The notes beneath the pieces were generated by a model, which made no database searches, was not told the origin of the DNA, and saw only the letters and a list, made by a program, of their open reading frames with translations. A stretch of DNA of 64,000 bases, taken from Clostridium sp. GTDB lineage: Bacteria; Bacillota; Clostridia; Lachnospirales; Lachnospiraceae. Position numbers and translations under genes: made by a program. The DNA is taken from the NCBI GenBank assembly GCA_021770825.1, contig JAETQD010000006.1:98999-162998 (forward strand). The letters run 5' to 3'. Positions 18,399 through 26,613 of the stretch are shown here, in pieces; position 1 is the first letter of the stretch; each line of letters begins with the position of its first letter.

Positions 18399-19676
18399 AT
18401 GGAAAAGAGTAATGTGAAGTATGGCGCATATGTGAAAATCCTGGAGGAGGAGTTAAAGCCGGCCATGGGATGTACAGAGCCCATTGCACTGGCCTATGCG
18501 GCTGCCATGGCAAGAAAGGTGCTGGGAGAGATGCCGGATAAGGTGGTGATCGGAGCCAGCGGAAGTATTATTAAGAACGTAAAATCTGTAATTGTGCCCA
18601 ACACAGACCATTTAAAGGGAATTCCGGCAGCGGCCACCGCAGGAATTGTGGGCGGAGATCCCGATAAGGAGCTGGAAGTTATTGCCAATGTGACTCCGGA
18701 GCAGATCGCTCAGATGCGGGAATTTTTGGCCAATACGGATATTTCCGTAGAGTATGTGGACAATGGGCTGACCTTTGAAATTGTCGTTACTTTATATAAG
18801 GGAGAATCCTATTCCAAGGTGAGAATCGTAAACTATCATACCAACATTGTTCTCATTGAGAAGAATGGGGAGAAGTTAAAAGAGATCGTCGTGGACGGAG
18901 AAGGTGAGGAAGGCCTCACAGACCGTTCCCTTCTGAATATGGAAGATATCTGGGATTTCATCAACACCGTGGATGTGGAAGACATAAAGCCGGTGCTGGA
19001 GCGTCAGATGAAGTACAATATGGCCATTGCCGAAGAGGGAATGAAGGGAAATTACGGCGCAAACATCGGTAAGGTCCTGCTGGATATGAACGGCAACGAT
19101 GTGAGAACCAGAGCAAGAGCCATGGCGGCTGCCGGTTCGGATGCCAGAATGAACGGATGCGAGCTTCCCGTTATCATCAATTCCGGAAGCGGAAACCAGG
19201 GTATCACTGCTTCCGTCCCGGTTGTGGTTTACGCAAGAGAGCTTGGCGTGGACGAGGACAAGCTGTACCGTGCTCTGGCCCTTTCCGATTTGACCGCAAT
19301 CCATCAGAAGACTCCCATCGGACGCCTTTCCGCTTACTGCGGAGCCGTAAGTGCAGGAGCAGGCGCAGGAGCCGGAATTGCTTATCTTTGCGGCGGTGGA
19401 TTTGACGAAGTGGCCCATACCATTGTCAATGCAGTGGCCATTCTTTCCGGAACCATCTGTGACGGAGCCAAGGCCTCCTGTGCTGCCAAGATCGCAGAGG
19501 CTGTGGATGCAGGAATTCTGGGCTACAACATGTATATCCGCGGACAGCAGTTCTATGACGGAGACGGAATTGTTACCAAGGGCGTTGACAACACCATGAA
19601 GAACGTGGGACGCCTGGCAAGAGAAGGCATGAAGGCCACCAACACAGAGATCATTAACATTATGATCGGACGGTAA
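18399..19676 (+). CDS. cyuA: L-cysteine desulfidase (CyuA/YhaM family, UPF0597)
   Basis: The family degrades L-cysteine to pyruvate, ammonia and sulfide using a 4Fe-4S cluster, and is related to the alpha domain of serine dehydratase. The 425-residue product has C25 in AMGCTEPIALAYA and three further conserved cysteines, C314 (AYCGAVSAG), C354 (GTICDGAK) and C361 (KASCAAK). The 40- and 7-residue spacings match, from memory, the essential set described for the Methanocaldococcus enzyme. The start has a moderate AAGGACAGGGA ribosome site. LysR diverges upstream, an SNF-type amino-acid transporter converges downstream, and the two share a terminator. It probably lets the cell use cysteine as carbon and nitrogen source or detoxify it. 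Confidence 0.88.
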   Translation: MEKSNVKYGAYVKILEEELKPAMGCTEPIALAYAAAMARKVLGEMPDKVVIGASGSIIKNVKSVIVPNTDHLKGIPAAATAGIVGGDPDKELEVIANVTPEQIAQMREFLANTDISVEYVDNGLTFEIVVTLYKGESYSKVRIVNYHTNIVLIEKNGEKLKEIVVDGEGEEGLTDRSLLNMEDIWDFINTVDVEDIKPVLERQMKYNMAIAEEGMKGNYGANIGKVLLDMNGNDVRTRARAMAAAGSDARMNGCELPVIINSGSGNQGITASVPVVVYARELGVDEDKLYRALALSDLTAIHQKTPIGRLSAYCGAVSAGAGAGAGIAYLCGGGFDEVAHTIVNAVAILSGTICDGAKASCAAKIAEAVDAGILGYNMYIRGQQFYDGDGIVTKGVDNTMKNVGRLAREGMKATNTEIINIMIGR

Positions 19677-19690
19677 AAATAAGAGATTAG

Positions 19691-19721
19691 AAAAGGAGTG
19701 CAGTTTTTGCACTCCTTTTTT
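19691..19721. terminator. Bidirectional terminator between cyuA and the SNF gene
   Basis: AAAGGAGTGCA (19692-19702) pairs with TGCACTCCTTT (19708-19718), with A's before and T's after, so it serves both convergent genes. Confidence 0.88.
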
Positions 19722-19727
19722 GAATTG

Positions 19728-21086
19728 TTATAACAGTCCCTGAATCAGAATCACCAGAATCAGCACAGGCAAAATGAACTGGAAATAGTACCGGAGAGAC
19801 CTGCTGTCGGGAATTTTGATTCCCTGTCCTTTGTTGGCCTCAGCCAGGTATTTGTCAAAGCCCCAGCCCCAGCGGGTGACACAGAAAAGCAGATACACCA
19901 GGGAGCCCAGGGGAAGGAGCAGATTGCTTACCAGGAAGTCCTCGCTGTCTAAAACGTCCCGGCCGCCGATGAGGTGAAGATCGCTCCATACATTGTAGCC
20001 CAGCACACAGGGAAGGCTTAAAACCAGAATCAGAATGCAGTTGATGGCAACGGCCTTCTTTCTGGACCATCCGAAATTGTCGATGCAGCTTGCCAGCAGA
20101 TTTTCAAAGACGGCAATAACCGTGGAGAAGCTGGCAAAGGTCATGAACAGGAAGAATAAGGTTCCCCAGATTCGTCCGCCGGCCATGTTGACAAATACGT
20201 TTGGCAGTGTGATGAAAATAAGCTGCGGCCCGGCATCAGGCTGTACGCCGAAGGAAAAGCAGGCCGGGAAAATAATGAGTCCGGCCATGAGGGCCACAAA
20301 GGTATCCAGGGCGCAGATGCGGATGGATTCGCTGGCTAAGGTATGGTCCTCTGCCATGTAGCTTCCGAAGATTTCCATGGCACCGATTCCAAGGCTTAAG
20401 GTGAAGAAGGCCTGGTTCATGGAGGCTGTGATTACCTTTCCATAGCCCACCTGGGCGGCCCTGGAAAAGTCGGGAAGCAGGTAGAAGGCAGTTCCCTCTT
20501 TGGCTCCGGGAAGCAGGAGACTGTGGACGGCTAAAACCACAATCAGCACCAGAAGGGAGCACATCATCCATTTGGTGATGCGTTCCAAGCCATTCTGGAG
20601 ACCGAGACTGCATACCAGAAAGCCGGCCAAAACCGTAACAGCCATCCAGAGACCCATCTCTGCCGGGCTTGATAAGAGAGTGCCAAAGACGCCGGAAACT
20701 CCTTCGGAATCAAGTCCCGTGAAGGTGCCGGAGGCGAATTTAAAAAAGTAACTGAGCATCCAGCCGGAAACGGTGGTGTAATACATCATAAGAAGACAGC
20801 AGCCTGCCACACAGAACCATCCGTGGATGTGCCACTTGCTTCCGGGCTTTTCCAGGGCCTCGTAGGCCTGGACGGCACTCTTCTTCCCGGCCCGTCCCAC
20901 AGCCAGTTCCATGGTGAGGACCGGAACTCCCATGCACAGTAAAAAGAGCAGGTAAAACAGCACAAATACGCTTCCGCCGTTTTCTCCGGCCACATATGGG
21001 AAACGCCATACGTTTCCGATTCCAATGGCACATCCGGCGCTGACTAAAAGAAAGCCCAGCCGGGAACCAAAATTTTCACGTTTCAT
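19728..21086 (-). CDS. Sodium-dependent transporter, SNF family
   Basis: A 452-residue neurotransmitter:sodium symporter family protein. The N-terminus ENFGSRLGFLLVSAGCAIGIGNVWRFPY carries the signature G.AIG.GNVWRFPY of the Na1 site and unwound first helix. TMELAVGR and about 11-12 membrane segments follow. Prokaryotic members carry amino acids such as tryptophan, tyrosine or leucine; the substrate here is unknown. It converges on cyuA and diverges from the LysR gene at 21216, whose spacer holds inverted repeats, so that regulator may control it. Start 21086 has an AAGGGGG ribosome site. Confidence 0.9.
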   Translation of the reverse strand: MKRENFGSRLGFLLVSAGCAIGIGNVWRFPYVAGENGGSVFVLFYLLFLLCMGVPVLTMELAVGRAGKKSAVQAYEALEKPGSKWHIHGWFCVAGCCLLMMYYTTVSGWMLSYFFKFASGTFTGLDSEGVSGVFGTLLSSPAEMGLWMAVTVLAGFLVCSLGLQNGLERITKWMMCSLLVLIVVLAVHSLLLPGAKEGTAFYLLPDFSRAAQVGYGKVITASMNQAFFTLSLGIGAMEIFGSYMAEDHTLASESIRICALDTFVALMAGLIIFPACFSFGVQPDAGPQLIFITLPNVFVNMAGGRIWGTLFFLFMTFASFSTVIAVFENLLASCIDNFGWSRKKAVAINCILILVLSLPCVLGYNVWSDLHLIGGRDVLDSEDFLVSNLLLPLGSLVYLLFCVTRWGWGFDKYLAEANKGQGIKIPDSRSLRYYFQFILPVLILVILIQGLL

Positions 21087-21127
21087 TGTTCTTTCCCCCT
21101 TGAATTCTGAATAAAAATAAACTCCTC

Positions 21128-21185
21128 CTTATGATAAATCCGGTAATAAGGAATTGCAACCGCGATATTTGTATGATATCATAAG
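21128..21185. promoter_or_regulatory. Inverted repeats in the SNF/LysR divergent spacer
   Basis: CTTATGATA (21128-21136) and its exact complement TATCATAAG (21177-21185) flank a 40-nt core. The right arm overlaps a perfect palindrome TATGATATCATA (21172-21183). They are candidate binding sites for the adjacent LysR protein. Confidence 0.45.
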
Positions 21186-21215
21186 AAAAAATTATGTTTG
21201 CGAAGGGAATGTTCC

Positions 21216-22106
21216 ATGAATACCAACCAGCTCCGCTATTTTGTGGCTGCCGCCGAGTGCCGCAGCTTCACCAGGGCCGCGGCCCAGTACTATATTTCCC
21301 AGACAGCCATCACCCAGCAGATTCATGCTCTGGAGGAGGGCCTGGGGGTGATGTTATTTGACCGGGGAAGCCGCCCCATTTCCTTAACTCCGGCGGGAAC
21401 TATTTTTCTTACGGATGCCAGGGCAATTTTGGAGCGCATGGACCATGCTGCCATGCGTGTCCGGGAGGCGTCTGTGGGGATGGTGGGAACCCTTCGGATT
21501 GGATACACCAAGGGATTTGAGCGCAGCAATTTATCCAATACCCTGCAAAGATTTCACGCGGAATATCCCAATATTCTGATGTCCTGTTACAGGCGCAATA
21601 CGGACCATCTGGCAGCGGGGCTTTTAAAGGATGAATATGACATCATCTTCACCTGGGACAGTACGGAGATTGTGAAAAACGAGGATGTGGAATGTAAGCT
21701 CATTGAAAGGAATCCCCTGGTGGTGGCCGTTTACGGGAGCCATCCTCTTGCCCGGCGGACTTCTTTAAAGAGAGAGGAGCTGCGGGGAGAGAGAATTCTT
21801 TTTATGACGCCCTCCAGCACCGGGGATTCGGTTGGAGACCATAAGTTTTATGAGATGTATGAAAAGGCCGGATACCAGCCGGATATTCTGTTCCGGTCCA
21901 ACGATGCAGAGAGCATTCTGATGATGGTGGCGGCAGAGGAGGGAATTTCCATTCTTCCGGCCTATGTGACGGAGAAGCTTACCAATGCCGATAACCTGGT
22001 TTTTATCCCTTTGACGGGGGACGGAGAGATGGTGGAGATCATTGCAGCCTGGAAGAAAGAGAAAACGGAAACGGCACTGAGGAGATTCCTTGGATTTCTC
22101 CAGTGA
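21216..22106 (+). CDS. LysR family transcriptional regulator
   Basis: A 296-residue LysR regulator. The helix-turn-helix reads MNTNQLRYFVAAAECRSFT, then QTAITQQIHALEEGLGVMLF, followed by the effector domain from about residue 88 (GTLRIGYTKGFER). ATG 21216 is preferred to an in-frame ATG 18 nt earlier because GAAGGGA lies at a good distance. It diverges from the SNF transporter and is followed, after 145 nt with a separate promoter, by the antiporter gene. It could govern either neighbour; divergence makes the SNF gene more likely. Confidence 0.9.
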   Translation: MNTNQLRYFVAAAECRSFTRAAAQYYISQTAITQQIHALEEGLGVMLFDRGSRPISLTPAGTIFLTDARAILERMDHAAMRVREASVGMVGTLRIGYTKGFERSNLSNTLQRFHAEYPNILMSCYRRNTDHLAAGLLKDEYDIIFTWDSTEIVKNEDVECKLIERNPLVVAVYGSHPLARRTSLKREELRGERILFMTPSSTGDSVGDHKFYEMYEKAGYQPDILFRSNDAESILMMVAAEEGISILPAYVTEKLTNADNLVFIPLTGDGEMVEIIAAWKKEKTETALRRFLGFLQ

Positions 22107-22166
22107 AATTTGTCAGAAATGCCTACTTTTTCCCGAATTTTAAACATTTCTTTAGCGGGTCTGATG

Positions 22167-22195
22167 TTGTATTTCCGGGGGAAAATTGTTATAAT
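22167..22195 (+). promoter_or_regulatory. Sigma-A promoter for the NhaD-like gene
   Basis: TTGTAT (22167-22172), 17-nt spacer, TATAAT (22190-22195), about 57 nt before ATG 22252. Confidence 0.6.
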
Positions 22196-22251
22196 TGTGG
22201 GCTGTATCGGTAAAATGAGTATGATGAGAATGAGACAAATTATGGAGGTTT

Positions 22252-23700
22252 ATGATGAAACGGTTAATTGATCTCTGTGGGTGTCTGGGAGCCTTGTTCT
22301 TGTTGAACCCTATGACGGCTCTGGCAGCGGAAACGGCAGCCGGAGAGGAGGTTTTGGCGGCTCCTCCGTGGCTTTGTGTCCCTTTTGCAGGCCTTTTACT
22401 TTGCATTGCGGTTCTGCCGTTATTGAAAGCTGAATGGTGGGAGGCACACCAGCCCCATGCAGTGGTATTCTGGTCCCTGCTTTTTATTGTGCCCTTTGCA
22501 GTGCTTTTCGGCACGGGAATGGCAGCAGAGACGGTTTTGGAATGTATTGTCAATGACTATCTGACATTTATTGTTTTGCTGTTCGGATTGTTCTGCGTGT
22601 CCGGTAATATTACCATGTCCGGTGATCTGGCCGGTTCGCCGAGAATCAATGTGGGTCTTCTGGCCTTCGGAACACTCCTTTCCAGTTGGATTGGAACCAC
22701 AGGAGCCAGCATGTTAATGATCCGTCCGATTATTAAAATGAATTCCTGGAGAAAGAGACGGCGCCATATTGTAATCTTCTTTATTTTTATGGTTTCCAAT
22801 ATGGGCGGATGCTTAACTCCCATCGGGGACCCGCCGCTTCTCATGGGCTTCATGAGAGGAGTTCCGTTTTTCTGGAGCATGCATCTTTTGCCGCTTCTGC
22901 TTTTTAACATGGCGGTGTTATTGTTCCTGTTTTATAAGATTGATATGCGGGCATACCGGGCAGATATTGCGTCCGGCCTGAAACCGGATATCAGTAAGCC
23001 CGGTACGGAGCTTAAGTTAAAGGGAGCCCACAATCTGATTTTCATTGTGATGATTGTGGCGGCCGTGATCTTAAGCGGAACCCTCCCGTCCCTTCCGGCG
23101 TTCCAGAATGCGGAAGGAAATGTGCTGGGAATCCGTATTTTCGGTGAGGTGGTTCTGGGATATCCGTCCCTCATTGAGATCGTGATTATCCTTTTGGCCG
23201 CATTTTTATCCTTTAAGACCACGGATGTGTCCATCCGCCGGGAGAACCACTTTACCTGGGGAGCCATCCGCGAGGTTGCTGTTTTATTTATCGGAATCTT
23301 CATTACCATGCAGCCTGCACTTATGCTGCTGAAGGCCAATGGAGCGAAGCTTGGAATCACGGAGCCCTTCCAGATGTTCTGGACCACAGGCGTTTTGTCC
23401 AGCTTCCTTGATAATACACCCACCTACCTGGTATTCTTAACCACAGCCGGGGCACTGGGACTGGGAGAAGGCATGGCCACCTCCCTGGGTGTGGTTCCGG
23501 TGAAGATGCTGCTGGCGATTTCTGCGGGAGCCGTATTCATGGGAGCCAATACATATATCGGAAATGCGCCCAACTTCATGGTGAAGTCCATTGCGGATGA
23601 GAACGGTATCCGGATGCCTTCGTTTTTCGGCTATCTTTTGTGGTCCTTAGCGGTTCTGTTTCCTGTATTTTTACTGGACACGCTGGTGTTCTTTTTGTAG
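22252..23700 (+). CDS. NhaD-type sodium:proton antiporter (ArsB/NhaD superfamily)
   Basis: A 482-residue membrane protein with about 11-13 segments and an N-terminal signal-like helix ending ALAAE. The motifs SGNITMSGDLAG, GTTGASMLMIRP, the paired NMGGCLTPIGDPPLLMG, and near the end SSFLDNTPTYLVF and GANTYIGNAPN are the duplicated ion-transporter hairpins of the NhaD/citrate-transporter superfamily. Na+/H+ exchange is the best guess, and dicarboxylate transport is the alternative. ATG 22252 has TGGAGG upstream; an ATG 3 nt later is possible. The next gene, a kinase-like protein, follows after 15 nt, so the two form an operon. Confidence 0.85.
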   Translation: MMKRLIDLCGCLGALFLLNPMTALAAETAAGEEVLAAPPWLCVPFAGLLLCIAVLPLLKAEWWEAHQPHAVVFWSLLFIVPFAVLFGTGMAAETVLECIVNDYLTFIVLLFGLFCVSGNITMSGDLAGSPRINVGLLAFGTLLSSWIGTTGASMLMIRPIIKMNSWRKRRRHIVIFFIFMVSNMGGCLTPIGDPPLLMGFMRGVPFFWSMHLLPLLLFNMAVLLFLFYKIDMRAYRADIASGLKPDISKPGTELKLKGAHNLIFIVMIVAAVILSGTLPSLPAFQNAEGNVLGIRIFGEVVLGYPSLIEIVIILLAAFLSFKTTDVSIRRENHFTWGAIREVAVLFIGIFITMQPALMLLKANGAKLGITEPFQMFWTTGVLSSFLDNTPTYLVFLTTAGALGLGEGMATSLGVVPVKMLLAISAGAVFMGANTYIGNAPNFMVKSIADENGIRMPSFFGYLLWSLAVLFPVFLLDTLVFFL

Positions 23701-23715
23701 GAAGGGGGAGGAAGT

Positions 23716-24747
23716 ATGCCTATTAACAGAGATGAAATTAAAGAGCTGGCGGAGCATATTTATGATCTGGACGCGGAAGTGTACTGCCATCTGGGCTCCT
23801 CCCTTGGCCGTGTGTTTAACCGGGACAGGGAGCGGTGCGTCAATGAGCTGACAGAGCTTTTAATGACACGTCCCCAGGGAAACATTGTGCGGAGTGAGCT
23901 GGCGCTGATTGCAAACATGGCCCGGACCATTGAGGATAAGGAAGAGCGCAGGCTCTGCATGCGGGAATACAACAGGATCCTGGGAGAAGTGATGAGCCTT
24001 CCCACAAGCTTTGCCAGCGGAGATGTCATTGACCCCAATATGGCAAAGCTCAATACCTTTAATCTTCAGAACCGCTTTTCCAGTACGGACCATTTAATTA
24101 TCTGTATTAGCTGGACCTATGGAAGCGGCGGAATTGATGTGGGCTTTAAGCTGGCAGATAAGCTTAAAATCAACTACTATGATGCGGAAATTTTTGAGGC
24201 GGTGTTAAAGCGCCTGGAGGCAGAAAAGGATGCGTTCAGGGACCGCGCAGGCTATGCACATGTGCAGGAGGAAATAAGCCAGAACCAGAGTCCGGCCAGT
24301 GCCTTTAAGCCCATTAAGAAGATGACCTTCAAGGAACATATGCGGGAATTCAGCCGGTATCACGGCCTTTCCAAGCGGGATGCAGTGTTCTTTAATCAGA
24401 GCGATCTTTTGTGCGAGATGGCAAAGAAAGAGGATTTCATCATCATGGGACGGTGCGGGGATTCCATCATGACCAACAATAAGATTCCTCACCTGAGCAT
24501 TTATATCACGGCTCCCGTGGAGCAGAGAATCCATCGGGCCATTGAAGTAAACAGCGGACTGGATGAGAAAAAGGCCAGAAAGCTTTTAAAACGTCTGGAT
24601 AAGCAGCACTCCCGTTACTATAATTTCTACACTGGAAGAAGCTGGGGCAATGCCAATAACTATGACCTGTGTATCAACAGTGCAAGCTATGGAATTGATG
24701 GAACCGTGGATTTGATCATGCGGATGATTAATAAAGGAACGAAATAA
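23716..24747 (+). CDS. Cytidylate kinase-like (AAK6) family protein
   Basis: A 343-residue protein in two parts. Residues 1 to about 115 are a helical domain of unknown role (MPINRDEIKELAEHIYDLD..., with REYNRILGEVMSLP). Residues from about 125 on resemble the CMP-kinase-like P-loop family: LIICISWTYGSGGIDVGFKLA in place of a canonical Walker A, a middle EDFIIMGRCGDSIM, and a late RIHRAIEVNSGLDEKKARK lid-like segment. Real cytidylate kinases lack the helical domain, so nucleotide monophosphate phosphorylation is doubtful and a regulatory or other kinase role is possible. It is co-transcribed with the antiporter and ends in a clear terminator. Confidence 0.78.
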   Translation: MPINRDEIKELAEHIYDLDAEVYCHLGSSLGRVFNRDRERCVNELTELLMTRPQGNIVRSELALIANMARTIEDKEERRLCMREYNRILGEVMSLPTSFASGDVIDPNMAKLNTFNLQNRFSSTDHLIICISWTYGSGGIDVGFKLADKLKINYYDAEIFEAVLKRLEAEKDAFRDRAGYAHVQEEISQNQSPASAFKPIKKMTFKEHMREFSRYHGLSKRDAVFFNQSDLLCEMAKKEDFIIMGRCGDSIMTNNKIPHLSIYITAPVEQRIHRAIEVNSGLDEKKARKLLKRLDKQHSRYYNFYTGRSWGNANNYDLCINSASYGIDGTVDLIMRMINKGTK

Positions 24748-24772
24748 AAGAGGGCGAAATGCCCTCTTTTTG
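24746..24772 (+). terminator. Terminator after the antiporter/kinase operon
   Basis: AAAAGAGGGC (24746-24755), a five-nt loop, and GCCCTCTTTT (24761-24770), running into T's. Confidence 0.88.
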
Positions 24773-24784
24773 TATTTCAGACCC

Positions 24785-24813
24785 TTGACAGGGGAAGGAA
24801 ATTCGGATACAGT
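24785..24813 (+). promoter_or_regulatory. Promoter for the Rpn-like gene
   Basis: TTGACA (24785-24790), 17-nt spacer, TACAGT (24808-24813), about 115 nt before the proposed start. Confidence 0.5.
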
Positions 24814-24928
24814 ATGTTTATATTCTAAAATATTTCTTTAAGTTCTGAAGCTTTCATATGCGGCTGGTCGCCGGAGTTTCAAGTGGTTGGAAAAAGTAAA
24901 AAGGGAAAGGAGAAGAAACAGGGACAGA

Positions 24929-25900
24929 TTGGGAAAAAAGGATACAGCTATCATTCGTTACTTTGAGGATGAAGAACGGTATGCAGATTTGATAAATGGC
25001 TACCGGTTTGGGGGAAAACAAATCATACGGCCGGAGGATGTCCATGAGAAGGATACCAGAGTCACTGGGATAAGGGGCAGAATCAACCGTGTCAAAAAGA
25101 ATTTGTTTGTACAAAAGTACCGGGACAGCGTGAGAAAAGTGGTATGTGGAATGGGAACCATGATGATTGGGCTGGAGCACCAGGATATGATTCATTATGG
25201 GATGCCCGTGAGAATCATGGTGGAGGATGCCCTGGAATATGACAGCCAGATGCGAAAGATACAAAAGAGACACAGGAGAAATTCTGATTTGAAAACTAAG
25301 GAAGAGTATGTGGGGGCTTTTGGGGCAGGGGACAGGATCCTGCCGGCGGCAACCATTGTCCTGTACTATGGGAAGGAGCCTTGGAACGGAGCCAGAAATT
25401 TATCAGAGCTTATGGATATGGAAGCTCTTCCGGAAGAAATGCAGAGCCTGGTAAACGATTATCCCCTACATATTCTGGGGGTGCAGAGGTTTAAGGAAAT
25501 TGACCGATTTAAGACAGATATAAAAGAAGTATTTGGATTTGTTCAGCGGATGAACGATAAAGAGCAGCTCAGGGAATTTACAGAGGCCAATAAAGAACAT
25601 TTTGAACACCTTGATGAAGATGCCTATGACGTCATATCGGTGATGGCCAATTCCATGGAGCTGTGGGAGAAGAAGGAGCAATACAGAAAAGAAGGAGGAA
25701 TGGATATGTGTCTGGCGATTCAGGAAATGATTGAAGATGGAAAGCGGGAAGGAATCCAGCAGGGCCTGGCCAGCAAGTCTGAGACGGTGGCAAAAAATAT
25801 GTTTTCCAGAGGGATGTCTGTGGAGGATGCGGCGGCAATCTGTGAAGAAAGCTTAAAGCAGGTACAGATCTGGTATGATGCGTGGAAGAAAGGGAGATAA
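24929..25900 (+). CDS. Rpn family (PD-(D/E)XK nuclease / transposase-like) protein
   Basis: A protein of about 323 residues of the Rpn/COG5464 family, nuclease-like proteins that promote RecA-independent recombination in E. coli and are often numerous in Clostridia. It opens LGKKDTAIIRYFEDEERYAD and RPEDVHEKDT, then IGLEHQDMIHYGMP, where the E-x-Q pair fits the nuclease core. The C-terminal part has a charged helix (DGKREGIQQGLASKSETV) and an ISRG-like MFSRGMSVEDAA tail. No ATG is available near the start: TTG 24929, before GKKD as in relatives, is preferred, with TTG 24887 as the alternative. It stands alone, with its own promoter. No flanking repeats marking a transposon were seen. Confidence 0.72.
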   Translation: MGKKDTAIIRYFEDEERYADLINGYRFGGKQIIRPEDVHEKDTRVTGIRGRINRVKKNLFVQKYRDSVRKVVCGMGTMMIGLEHQDMIHYGMPVRIMVEDALEYDSQMRKIQKRHRRNSDLKTKEEYVGAFGAGDRILPAATIVLYYGKEPWNGARNLSELMDMEALPEEMQSLVNDYPLHILGVQRFKEIDRFKTDIKEVFGFVQRMNDKEQLREFTEANKEHFEHLDEDAYDVISVMANSMELWEKKEQYRKEGGMDMCLAIQEMIEDGKREGIQQGLASKSETVAKNMFSRGMSVEDAAAICEESLKQVQIWYDAWKKGR

Positions 25901-25907
25901 AAACAGC

Positions 25908-25934
25908 CAGGCGGGAGACTGGCTCCCGCCCGGT
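25908..25934. terminator. Possible hairpin between the convergent Rpn and YwlG genes
   Basis: GCGGGAG (25911-25917) pairs with CTCCCGC (25923-25929) around a short loop. No T tract follows on either strand, so its function as terminator is unsure. Confidence 0.35.
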
Positions 25935-25952
25935 GTATTCTGTGAACAATTT

Positions 25953-26534
25953 TTACTGTTTCTGATAGGCAGCCCGCTCGCCGCCGATGTATTTGAGCCT
26001 GGTTCTGGCGCATACCACGTGGGCGGAGCCGATGGATTTGATTTCCGTGCGGACCGGAACGGCCACGGCACGAAGGTGCATACCGATTAAGGTGTCACCA
26101 ATGTCAATTCCTGCGTGGGCTTTGACGCTCTCCACGGCACAGGGGGAGAAAAATCCGTTCCAGGCCGCGGTGGAGAAGGAGCCGCCGGCTTTTAACTGGG
26201 GCTTTACGTTTACCATTTCCAGATTGTATTTTTCAGCCGCTTCCTCCTCCATAATCAGGGCGCGGTTTAAATGCTCGCAGCACTGGGCGGCCAGATAAAT
26301 TCCATGCTTTCTGGTGACAGGATAGATGGCGTTGAATACGGCCTGTCCCACTTCTTTGCTGGAGTAGCAGCCGATGGTGTGGGCAGCGATTTCGCTGGAG
26401 GAGCAGCCCACCACAAGAATCTGTCCCTCTTTCATATGGGCAGCGGCGATCAGCTCTTCGGTCAGGGCCTTTGCCTGCTTCGTGATAGTATCCAGGTTTA
26501 CGTCAATGGATGTTGCAATATCTGTTGCGCTCAT
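25953..26534 (-). CDS. TIGR01440/UPF0340 (YwlG-like) family protein
   Basis: A 193-residue soluble protein of the YwlG family (DUF436), whose function is not established. Visible family patterns are ILVVGCSSSEIAAHTIG (about 40-56), GIYLAAQCCEHLNRALI with paired cysteines and a histidine (about 79-95), and a late GIDIGDTLIGMHLRAVAVPVR. Length agrees with the family. It lies 79 nt downstream of pncB on the same strand, so it may be read from the pncB promoter. Nothing in the sequence reveals the substrate. Confidence 0.85.
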   Translation of the reverse strand: MSATDIATSIDVNLDTITKQAKALTEELIAAAHMKEGQILVVGCSSSEIAAHTIGCYSSKEVGQAVFNAIYPVTRKHGIYLAAQCCEHLNRALIMEEEAAEKYNLEMVNVKPQLKAGGSFSTAAWNGFFSPCAVESVKAHAGIDIGDTLIGMHLRAVAVPVRTEIKSIGSAHVVCARTRLKYIGGERAAYQKQ

Positions 26535-26613
26535 AAAAATACCTCATTTCTGTTGAAAGACCGCAAAGCCCGGCCGGACCGGAAGGGGACGGCCGGGATG
26601 CAGTCTGTGATGA

